From: Coccinella septempunctata
Taxonomy: Eukaryota; Arthropoda; Insecta; Coleoptera; Coccinellidae
DNA length: 64,000 nucleotides
Reading direction: 5' to 3'
Assembly: GCF_907165205.1 (NCBI RefSeq)
Contig: NC_058196.1
Span: 24,718,501 to 24,782,500, forward strand
Position 1 is the stretch's first letter. Every line of letters begins with the position of its first letter. Both the position numbers and the translations under genes were made by a program. The notes beneath the pieces are model-generated. The model was not told the origin of the DNA. It worked only from the letters and a program-made list of their open reading frames with translations, and did not search any database. Positions 36,050-48,300 of the stretch are shown piece by piece.

Positions 36050-39000
36050 TCCTTTATTATAAAAGATTAAACAATTCTCCCATAGTATATCGTAAAAAAA
36101 CTAATGATGAGCATTGAGGTTCCTCGTATCACCTATAGCATTAGCTCAATTTGTTTTACACAGAACCGCAATTACATAATTAGTGATGTTATGTAAGGTC
36201 TAGGAATTCATTTTATAATTTATTAATGTACCACATCTTCACTTTCATACGTGCCTTTATTTATGTGAGAATTTTCTTCCTTTGTTTGCTGGAATTAGAT
36301 CATTAATATCACGCATTCTTGCGTAGGTCATGATTCACTCTCATTGAAACGAAACATTCGATGGATGACTCTTAAAAGCTTACAAAAATAGGCAAAATAT
36401 ATCACAAATAACTAAATTATTGTTGAAAAGGATCAAATAATATGAATCGTTCCAAAATTCTGATTTTATAAGGTGATATGAACCATCTTCAAGAGTTTGA
36501 CAGTTTGAGAGTTTCAAATTTAACTGACGATCAAATTAAAGCGTTGAAATTAATATTGCTACACTCATAATCATTTTTTTCCAACATATATACTTACAAG
36601 GGTTTGAAACCTCCAGTCTCCAACCCATTGCAGTGTTTGCCTCAAAATAAATATTACATCCAGCACATATCTTCTTTTATTTTCTTTTGCTTATTCTCTT
36701 CATCTATTGGTGGAATTTACTTCACAAGGGTGGAAATTTCAACTCTTCATAAGGTTGGAGAATTATGTTAGGAGTGCTTCAACAAAGTAGTCATTTGCGA
36801 CAAATTTACCTCATTATTTTTGGTCAAGAAAATTGCTTTTGGAAATTAGCGGTCTATTTGTAAATCACCCTCTAGATCTAGACATTTCATTTGTTCCAAC
36901 ATAAACAAACTAAGTGTTCAACTGTTTTTCTCAGGTTGCATCATTACAAGAATCACATGCAAACCGATTTAATTAATTGATTATGTAATTATTGATCGAA
37001 ATATATGCGAATTCTCACAATAATAAATGAGTCTTCTCATTATACCTTTGTGTGTAAGATTGATTGATGAATATTTGGAATGAAGAGATTTATGTCCAAG
37101 TGAAATAACTACATCATATCTAATCTAATTGCGTTGCATGGGAACGATTGTATAATTAAAACACGCCATCATCTTGTGCAGTAATAAAACAATGCTTTCA
37201 GAGAATATTTGTGTAAATTGTCTTATAAGTTTATTGCATTTATTCAATTTCAACGTTGATCCTTCAATAGGAATATGATATTAAGAGCTTATTTTTGTGA
37301 AATTAGTTATGAGCTTATGACCCAATAAATTTCTGCCTTTTCAGCTCTTACCTATACGATTTTAAATTATTTTATCTCAAGAAACAAAGTAAGGTATATT
37401 GAATCCTGTCTGAAATTATAAAAAGTCATTTTTCAAGAACTGTGATGCTCATTTTTAAATCTCTAATTATTTCAAAGTGAAGAAATAATTCTTCTCCTTG
37501 TCGGTTCTGCATTCTTGGAAATAATCAAAAATAAATCAATTTTCGGAGGTCTAGCAGCGTTGGGCCTGGTCTTTTACTGGATGGGTGTCTCAGTACTATT
37601 ATCAGTTTCAGGCGTAAAATTCGCCTTTAGCAAAAATTCGAGGTCAAGTAATATAATGAGACTGTTATGATGAAAATTCATTTATAGAAAATCAATCGCA
37701 CTTCCATGAAAGAAATATGATGCTAATAAAAGCAGTTAATTCATCCATTTCAATCGATAAATGATTCCTATGTATTTCCACCTATTAACGTTCTTGAAAA
37801 ACCCATAACCTTCACAGGTGATTGAAGATACAGAAAGATCAAATTCCAAAACCGTACCTACAACTTCCTCTTCAGAAAGATCATACTTGCATCAATTCCT
37901 ATCTTCCTAACACACCAATAATTTAAACCATTAATTCAGTTTGTCCGTCTATCATTGAAATTCAACTTCATTCTAGTGAAACAATCGTGATATATTATCT
38001 TTATTGGATCGAATATATTATCCTTGGGATAGATGATAAAAACGAATGAAATGAATGTGTATTAATCAAAAATCGCAAAAGGCACACCTTCCATTGTTAT
38101 TTGCAGCATTTCAGTATTGAACGCGTAGGTGTAGCTCCTAAGGAATATAAACGGTCGTAAAAATATGCCGGAGTTATATTGTGATGAAGAAAACTGGTTA
38201 CGTCGTGACTTTTAACTTTTGCAACAGCGTAGATTCGAATAAACGTGATATTCGAGTCCCTGAAAGATCAAAGTTGGCATTCTCTTGATTTCATGTTGAA
38301 AATCGTCGTGCTGAACTTTGAAGAGACGAAGAACTATGTCAGAATAGTACTGCGGAAGTTTCGCATATATTAGTTTCAAAAGATTTTTGAAAATCTAAAA
38401 TAAAAAAAAATATATCAGAAAATATGAAGAAATAAAAAAAATATGAAAAAAAAAATATTAAGAAACGCTTGAAAATTCCAAATGCATCCATAATATTACG
38501 TGTTTAACGGTTTGGAGAATTTATGGTCAACAATTTTAATCAAAAAGTTTACCGTTTTTTGAACTATGAAGAAAGTTTGATAATGAAAATATCAGGAAAA
38601 TGAGTGTTACTCGATGAAGATGATAGAGGATAGATGCATATAATTACTCTTACTGAAATCATATTTCAAGCAACAGATGACAAAATAAGACTCAAAAAAT
38701 GTACAAACAGGTGAAGCTAATAAAAGTTCAATCAAAAATGTTAAATTATAATGTGAATTTTAATATATCCTTGTACTTCTCAAATCTAGATCCATCTCTG
38801 TCTCAAAAAAGACCATAAACTACATAGGTAAATCCCAGTTTCTCAAATGAAAACGAATAATTTTCTACTACATCTCGTAGTTATATAAGTTTATTGGCTT
38901 ATTATACTTGTAAAATATTCACCTTGAAACCTGTTTCATTTATTAGTCGAAATTGGCCAAACAACAAAATCTTAAATTTTTTACGAGTACCTATCACGAG

Positions 39001-39327
39001 TACTGCAAGTGAATGTGATCAAGTTTCGTGGTTATACCATGGTACACATGCTGCTTCGGTTCATAGCTACTATTAGCTTAAGTCAACCATTACTCATAAA
39101 CATTGGGTAATTTGCTCAAATTGAATTCCCCATACCCATTTCTTCTTAATTTACTTAACCAATCATGATCTAGAAGGTTTTCGGACACACAGCAATGCCC
39201 AATGCAGATTCTATGAAAAAACCCACATTCTGACCAACCAAATGATATTCTTGAGCCCTATTTTATTCAATGATGCTGATCTAACGGAACCATTCGATGT
39301 TAAACCTAATTATTCTCATTTTTACAG
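36050..39327. other. AT-rich non-coding stretch
   Basis: No frame over 60 codons is supported. It contains the 5S-like fragment at 37500-37592 and an A-rich run at 38395-38455. It may lie in the 5'-most intron or upstream region of the phosphatase gene. Confidence 0.4.
37500..37592 (+). pseudogene. 5S rRNA-like fragment
   Basis: The stretch AGCAGCGTTGGGCCTGGTC followed by TTTTACTGGATGGGTGTC closely resembles the internal control region and 3' half of animal 5S rRNA (AGCAGCGTCGGGCC and GTACTTGGATGGGTGACC, recalled, not searched). A weaker match to the preceding TCGGTTCT segment lies at about 37501. The 5' third and the final stem are absent, so this is a truncated copy, or the head of a 5S-derived SINE, rather than a functional gene. 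Confidence 0.4.
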
Positions 39328-39382
39328 GTGATTTTACCATCGTGACAATGCATTATGGTTTTCATGCTTCGCTTGATATCAG
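39328..39382 (+). CDS. Phosphatase exon 1: start codon and first half of signal peptide
   Basis: An acceptor (TATTCTCATTTTTACAG) precedes 39328 and a donor (CAG|GTATGT) follows 39382. The ATG at 39355 (context ATTATGG) encodes MVFMLRLIS and ends with one base of a split Gly codon. Joined to exon 2 it reads MVFMLRLISGLLIVSLYAVG, a textbook signal peptide. That match in phase and in hydrophobic character is the reason for choosing this exon. The acceptor implies at least one more upstream non-coding exon. A second ATG at 39348, in another frame, precedes the start. Confidence 0.72.
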
Positions 39383-42300
39383 GTATGTGATGTTTACCAA
39401 GTAGATTTATTATTGTAGATTCAATTAGGAAACAGTTGTCCTTGTAGTCCGTGAAGGAATGTACCCGCATGAAAATGCTCATTTGGATATTGAACGTAGT
39501 TTAGAAAAGCAGTCACTTTTATGTGGGAAGTATCGTGTATACGTATTAGGTAGATACACCCTAATCAATTTTCTGCTCTATACAATTACACCAGTTTTGT
39601 TCTGTTGGGAGTGGAAATCCTTTTTTTATTTAATATTATAAGGCTTGTTCGTAGAGTGGTTCACAACGGTTGTGAACTGTACAGAGCAAGCGCAAATGGA
39701 TTTTCGCTACCCTAAAATGGAATTGCGCTTGCTCTGTACAGTTCACAACCGTTGTGAACCACTCTACGAACAAGCCTTATAATATTAAATCTATTAAATA
39801 AAAAAAGGATTTCCACTCCCAACAGAACAAAACTGGTGTAATTGTATAGAGCAGAAAATTGATTAGGGTGTATCTACCTAATACGTATACACGATACTTC
39901 CCACATAAAAGTGACTGCAGCAGTTGTGAACTGTAAAGAGCAAGCGCAAATGGATTTTCGCTACCCTAAAATGGAATTGCGCTTGCTCTGTACAGTTCAC
40001 AACCGTTGCAAACCACTCTGCGAACAAACCTATTGATTAATAAATACTAGGTAGATCGCAGTAGATATAAGGAGGTTACATATTTAAAATGTTTTCTTCC
40101 TGAGCTAAATTTCTCAGAAAATTTGCTTCTCAATGAAATCACCTTAGTAAATTGACGCAGTCTTTGCAAGTGTTACAAACATAGTTAAACCATTTTTGAA
40201 GAAAATTTTAAATTTTCTCTTCCATTCGACAACAATCAAAGTGCCTGCCCGAAATGTTGTGTGAAATCGCTTTGTGGAAACGAATTATTGAAATCATAAC
40301 TGTTCAGGAGACATTTGCTACGGTTTTTAGAATTCACTGGAACAATAACATTATTCACAACTAATGCAGATAATTTGCCTTACGGTATTCGAAGCAGAAA
40401 TTCATCATAGTGTATGAACCCGAATGACTCATGTCATGCAAGAAGTCTCCGAATATCAACAATATGAGATTATCGCTGATAAATATCCAACAGTGGAGGA
40501 TTCACAATGTAAGAATGAACAAACAACGAATTCAAATTAGGGTCGGAGAACTGTTGTCCACTTCTAAGAATTCGAACTCTGGTAGGTTTTGGGGTTCTGA
40601 TGTTCTGATACTCTGAGGCTCGCACAGCATGGACAAATGGGCTGGTATCTGATAGAGGAGTTACATATCAAATATGAAATACCATTTTGTTTTAGGGATA
40701 TAAAAAAACTTCGAAGAAATGAAAACAGTTCAATGTTATTACTAATCAGTCATATATCTATACTTCAAACAGATTATACGAATTTCACAAAAATGAGTTT
40801 TAAACCATGACACGTGTTTCGCTATAACACAATAGCATCTTCAGGTGGTTCAAATCAGGTGTGAAAACTGGATAATCTCTTTTAAGTTCAATTATGGATT
40901 TTCATCAAGTTTCGGTCACATCAATCCTATATATACGTATCAATTAACAGTCTTCTATAAAGTATATAAATAAACAAAATAAAATCCAACACAAAAAACA
41001 AAATAACAAATGAGTAACCAAATACGTCATCGTTTTGATAACAAGATTAGTCATAATCATCTATGGGATCAAATAAACAAAGTAAAAATTGTATTAAATG
41101 AAAGAAATTGCTTAATTCACTGGCAAAGGCACAGATCCAAGTATCAAATTCTTGATCAGCATAATCATAATGAGCCCAGAGCTTATACATTTGCATTTGA
41201 TCCAGATTTGTCCACTGTTATTCCTGAAAAATAGTATTTGACTAAGATATTACGTGTATCTTTTTAGTACGAAATCATTAACAAATTTAAAGTCACTTTA
41301 AGCTTCCCTTACTGTCATTTTAAGTAGGGTTAAAGGAAGCTTTAAAGTTAAAGCGGCTTCAGGTTTGATTATGAAACCGGCCGTAATAGCCCTAAACAGT
41401 TTGAATTTGACTCAGGAAATTAAATTGAAATCAGAATGAATTGATTGAGATAATCTCACAGTTCCTTAAGTTTTCCTACTTCCTATATTCACGACACCAA
41501 AAAACTGGTTTCATCTATTTAGGAAGTAGATTACATGAATTATGGTATCTATCTATACGCAACGTAGGTGCAGCAGAAAATCGGAAACCTGTTTAGCCAA
41601 TAAGAATAACCCACTAGATGAACTAGATGAATATTTGATAGTAGATTCTTCGCTTCAAATGGAGTACTTTTGTGTTATTGTTATTCGTAAGAAAAGCGTT
41701 ATCATTTTTTCTAGATCTCTAATTTTAAGTCTAGAATGATGTCAAATCGTTGGGTTGAACTTCGATGGAGAATTCGTGGTCAAATTCAAATCTCTATATC
41801 CATCCATAAATAGTCTAACTTTCGAAAGAAAAGGACCAAGTAGTAACTTGAAGTTTTCAGGAGAGATTGATAGGTGAAATTTGCCTTAATAGTCAAAATC
41901 TACTGAGGTTTTAAAGCTATAGCATATGATATATTCTTTCACTATATTCAAAAAACTACCAAAACAACTGGAGAATAAAACTCTGTCAAAACCATCAGGC
42001 TTATAGAAATTCATATTCCGAGTATACCAAAGAAAACGTATTTACAAATTTCGCTCTCGTTTGATTTCATTAGTACCGTATAACTCAACCAACGATACCG
42101 AGCAGACGAAGAAGAAGACCTTCTGATGAAATCCGGTAGCATTTAGCAGAGCTAAATACAGTGACTCTATTGATAGAGTCACTCGATGAGACATCTGGCT
42201 TTCAACGACCTAAGCTTACTAATACATGCCTACTCAGAAGTAGAAATCTGCTTACATTTCTTTTCTACCATCACATTGATAGTCGAAAAATACCGATACG

Positions 42301-45300
42301 AAGTTTCAGGTATAATTTATTGGGATCGTATCATTGAAGTTGAATTATTTCAATTAATAAAACCATTTTTCTCTAAGTCTCATAATTTTTATAGGCCTCA
42401 TTTAAAATCCTGAATCCTTTATGTTTATGCGCATTTGTAAAAGGATTTTATTGAAGTATTTTTCGAACTCTTCTATCAATTTGATTAAATTTTCTCCAGT
42501 CATGTGCCAGTTCTTCTCAATACTATAGTACTAAGACCTAAGAAAAAACCATTCTAATTGGCAAATGGCGTTCACGTATTCAAAGACTAATTCTGTTCAT
42601 TCATTTTTCCAGGTCTCCTCATTGTATCCTTGTATGCAGTGGGTACGACAGAAATAACAACGCCACACCTCGAGATTTCGAACGAAACATCAGCAAACGA
42701 TGGAAAAACAAAGACTGAGCCATTATCAGTTAGATATAACACCTTGGCCCCTTACAAACCGAAACCGCTAACTGACCAAGATGTCGAGAACATAGTTAAG
42801 CCATTCAAATTCGCCAAAGAAAGCGAAAAGAACATCACCAGCGTGAAACTGAAAAAGTCTGAACCGTATAAAATTCCAAAAGAACAAAACAGTGGAGCCA
42901 ACAGAACTAACGCGGGACGATCTGTCGACACAGACGTCGATAGTTTTTCAACCCCAGTCGACCACAATGCTGTTTACACCATACCGGACAATAAAGAATA
43001 CACCGCAGAGGATGACAGCTTCAGATCACATCACAGTACTGAAGAGGTCAGTTCGTTTGAAAACTTAGGACCGCTGACAACCCCGAAAACACCCTATTTC
43101 GATCAAAAATTCCAAGAAACGGTGGACAGTTTGAACAAACATCTCCAAAGCATATCAGAATCGGATCTCAGTGACTCCACGCCCTACCAAAACAGAAGCT
43201 CCGACAACTTCATTGACGGTCTGGAAGAAACCGTGGACGAGGCAAAATTAGAATATAAAACATTAGAAACAATAACGAACAACAACACGACACACCAAAA
43301 CAAAGGTGAAAATGTAACGGAAACAAGAACGACAATAAACTATAATCGCAATTACAATACCTCAACGTCATACGACATTAACTCACCGAGTGAAGAAAGC
43401 AACGAGCTACACAAGGAGGCAGTGAAACATTTGCTAAATGATGATACTATTAACGAAGTGAGAAAAAATCCATCTAAAGTTGAAGCTCCAATAACACAAA
43501 ACTCAATAATAACCACTCAGAAGTATAGCATAACCAAGACTTCCACAGAAAGGGATGACACAGCAATAATAAGCAATAGAATAGAAGGAGAGACTACGGC
43601 TACTCCATTATCTACACTTCCCCTCTACACCAACAAGCCAAATAGAGGTTCAATCAAATTTTCCGATTACAACAAGATAAATTTAAAAACAGTTTCAACG
43701 TCTCCTGAAACTAAACCATCCGAACAAACTGTTGAAGAAAATCAGGTTGTGCCAGTACATGTCACTGCACCAAATCAAGAGAAAACATCTGTATCTTCCA
43801 CCCAGAAAAAACAATCTGAATCAATAACAACTGTTAAAACCGAATCCGTAGTGCTCAGAAATAACACTGTGGGGCCAGATGAACATCAGAGTACAACTGT
43901 TTACATATTCGTACAACCTGAAGATATGAAAGATTTAACAACAACAATCAGGAATGAGATCGAAGAGGTCCAAAAAACATCTGTGGCTTCAACACCGAGG
44001 ACATTTCAACCAGTATCCTCAACTCTTGGGTCAGCCAGTGAGGCTACAATCACAGTGAAGAATCCTGAAGAAATCACCACTGTTTTTGAACTAAACGAAA
44101 GGACAACAGCTGTTACATCGATTCCTAGAGGGTTCAGTTTGCCCACCACAACTGATTTAAGTACATCCACCGAAAGACCCATTGGAGAAAGAGGAGAAAC
44201 TACTACTTCTATTCCTGTTAAACACGTTGATCAAACTACAACGGAAGTTTATTCCACGATAGAACCTACATCCGATAATCCAGACTCTACAACTTTTGAT
44301 GGATTAGAAGTTAAAGTTACAAGCATTATTGCAGAAACTACAACATTACCTTCTGAGGGATATACAATGGAAACAACAACAGGTCTTCCTGAACCAACAA
44401 CAGTTTTACCTGATACTACAACTGAAATAATGGAAGCAACAACTTTCCCAGAATTAAGATCTTCGAAAAACATTAAATTCTTGGAAACGACTGAAGTTTC
44501 CACAACGCCATCCTTCGAGACTTCAACCTTCAAACCAGAAACCCCTACAGAGACTGCAACTTCAATCCCAGAATATTTACCGGAAACAACAACGATAATG
44601 ATGACAGCCGAGATGACGACTAAGATGGAAGTAACAACTGAAGGTATCACCACCGTTCCAACCACAACATCAAATGAAGTGACTCAACCAGTTTACAAGG
44701 AACAAACTTCCGAATTGGTTACCAAAGTGATAGTTGATACTACTCCGACAAAAACTCTGTTTGAGAACGAAACAACCGAAGACAAATCCACTCAAGAAAC
44801 AAAAACTACACCTTCGACATCTTTCAACTTCGTTCATATCAAGAATATCGATAGGAATCACACAACCTTGACCCCTGACGAGTTGAAGCCGAATGAGATC
44901 TATACAACTCCTGTGGTACCTTCTGAATCTAGCGAGAATATGAGGACTGTTACTGAAACACCTTCGGACGAGACAACTTCTTCTGGTTTGGATGGTCCTA
45001 GCAGTGGTAGTGGGACAGTAGTAGCTGTCATCATCTCCTGTGTTGGGGGAATATGTTTGATAGCTTTGGCTTGTTTATTGGTGAGTCATTCTTTCTGAAT
45101 TTTTTATTGCTTGATTATACGAGTTGATTTGGTAACGTTCAATGTTTCTCAAACGTCTTCAAAACCTATTGAGGAAAATTACTTCTTTGACATATTTAGT
45201 TGAACTCCCATTATATGTGACGTAAACTGCGTTCCAAAAGTTAAGTAGGCTATAAAATCTGTAAGTTGATGTCCTGTGTCTAAATGTGATTCTTAACTTC

Positions 45301-48300
45301 TACTGTACCTATCAGATTAACTATCAAGTGAGCGTTTTGGGATGTTTCTACCTTGAAATTATCAGCATACTGTAAAGATGGTTTGTTATCGAATCCTTCC
45401 TTGAAAATGGGAGCTAACAGAGTGGGACAAACCCCTTGATTTTAAATGGGGGATTTAAAATCAAGGGATGAGGGGCGATACTTCATTTGAGTATCTTATC
45501 GAGTACTTTATGATCCTGAAATTTCGCTTAAAATATCCATCGATAACGAAATGACAGGTTAAATAGTGGAAGAGTACTTACTTTTGTGATAGTTCATTAA
45601 ATGCTGGATATGGATACCATTCACATTGCTACATGACTTAAGACAGCCTCGTCCCTCGCTTCGTCTCTTTCATGCACCCTCTTTTTGTTTCCGACTGAAC
45701 CAGTAGCATCAAAAAATTTGGCAGCCAGTTGCCAAGCAGCGTTTACATTTTTTCCAGGATGTCGTTCGTTGTACAAAACCACTCTTGTTTGCGCAGAAAT
45801 TAGCGATTTTCCATATTTTCATTTTAAAGTTGGATAATCGAGGTGCTAAGTCTGCGTTGGACCATCCTGCATATTAATATACCTATTTGCCAACTCAGGA
45901 AACCACTTGAGAATCATCCATTCTTCGGTTTTACCATAGTACTCGGACAATACATATTGCACCGTTCTAAGTAGCTACATAAATGAATACACATTAACAG
46001 CCGATACGTGTTATTATCAGTATAATAAAATACAAACAGTATCGAGAAATGCCTGTTTGTGGCTAGATGATAATATATACAACAGAAAACTGCTATACCT
46101 GTGTAGAGACCACTCAGTCGTTTTCAAGATGTACGCAAGTGATCAGTTCTCATCCTTCAGAATAGGAAATTCATGGGTAAACAGACTTAATTCATATTTC
46201 GAGTGTTTTGTAACAATGAACTTGTGATAAGGTGTCATTCAACCTATCATAACCGATTTTTTGCCTTTTGTTGGACTTTTTTTTGTTCTCGTTAAATTCG
46301 CCAAGGTTGGAAGAATATACTGCCTTGTGTAAATTCAGAGAGTTCAAAGCAGATCGATTTCACAATTTGATAAGTTCAAAAGTTATAATTAATCAAAAAA
46401 GCCATGGTGTTTCGAGAGTGTGAAAAATGCAATATTCTACAGACCTCTATAAATCAAATTTTTCCTCACAGGGGTGGTATACAGACCTTAAATCTTGATT
46501 TTTTTTCAGATTGTCATGAGGAACCGTCAGAACCGCTTCAATTATGGACAGAGATGCAGACCTGTTTCTTTGGACGATTACAGCGTTGATAACGTTTCTG
46601 TTTTCAACAGTGTAAGGAGAAAAGCTGCTATTCGAGGATCCAAGACTTCTTATGGTAACCCAGCATTCGAAGATCCAGTAAGTTTGAACAATTATTAATT
46701 TAAATGTATCAGGTTACACTCGCTTCTCACCTTCTGAAACAATATATCTTGTGCGTCCTAGGATTAGAGCAAAATAATAGATAAGGCATTAGTATACATC
46801 ATTGAGTATACATCATACTCACTGGCAGTATGTTGTCTGTAAATAGATGACTAAGAAATGTGATCACATTTCTTGATGTTTGAAAGCAATAACTTGCACA
46901 CCTACTATCTTGAAGAGTTGATAGGTAATTTTAGTTTGTATCAGTATTCAGTGGTACATGAAACCGTTTTGCCTAATCAACATATGAGTAATTTAATCTA
47001 CTCATTCCATTGAAGATATGATATGTTTTTAAAACAATTAAAAAAAAGTGTACTGAAAAAATTTCAGATGGTTTAAGTCGTTTTTCTTTGTTCTAGGTCT
47101 GCCTCAGTCATCCACTGAACTTCCCAGCCATTTCCAAATTCGCCAGCAACGAAGAAGACGTGCACGCTGAGTTTAAAGACATTCCTCAGATAGTCGCCAG
47201 GACATCAGAACTACCAGACGGATGCGAAACTAAGAACAGATACGCCAACGTCATACCTCTACCTGAAAGCAGGGTGTTTCTCAACAGTATAGAAGGATAT
47301 CCTAATAGCGATTACATAAACGCTAATTTCGTTGCGGTGAGAAAAGATCCAAAACTAGTTTTACACTTGCATAGAACTATTTCCAATACTTCTTTTGTGT
47401 CCATCATTTATCACACTTCGAAAGTGATGGAAATTTGATAAATGAGACTGTAAGTTTTCCTTCACAGTTTCAGACTTCTATCATCTACACATCCACCATT
47501 TTTTTCTTTATGTATTGCTCATGAACTAGTTGGAAATGGATGGAAGATGGAGTGTGATAAACTTGCAATAACTCTCTTGGACATTCTCGTCCATAACAGT
47601 TGATTGAACCTCCTTTTAGCCACGTGGGTTCCCCTAATGTATCCCAAAAATTATTTCATCATATCATATGAGATAAGGATGAATAATAACAAGTCTTCTT
47701 CATTCTAGGGGCCTAAAAATACCAGAAAGTATTACATCGCCTGCCAAGCTCCGATGTCTAACACTGTTGACGATTTTTGGCGGATGATCTGGGAACAACA
47801 ATGCAAAGTGATTCTGATGCTGACTCACTTGTTTGAAAACGGAATTGTGAGTTTGAGCCACTTACAATTTTTTTGGAGGATAACTTGATATTCTTTCGGT
47901 TTCAGGAAAAATGTTTCGATTATTTACCACCTTCAGAAGTGCTCGACTGTCATCGGCTGTTTGGTGACTACCAAGTCACTCTGAAGAAACGAGAGGTCAA
48001 GGAGAAATATATCATTTCTAGTATACAGTTGAAGGTATGTTTGGGCATTGAGTATTAAAGTTGTAGATTCATACTCAAAATGATTTGGGTGATTCACCCA
48101 AAAGTTCACAATTTAACAATGTCAAATGCATCTTTCAGTATGTAGGTATATTTTTCTAGCTCCCACAAACTTTTCTGCTTTGCGGTTGAAGATTCAACAT
48201 CAATTGCATAATCAAAAATAATAATATCAAGGAAAAACCACCACCTAGCACCAACTGTTATGGCTACACTAACCATAGCGACATCTAGTGGCCTTAGTAG

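Noticed and set aside
44249..44665. 138-codon minus-strand open frame
   Set aside because: Antisense shadow of the Thr-rich phosphatase exon; ACA/ACT-rich codons read backward give the Val/Ser-rich string.
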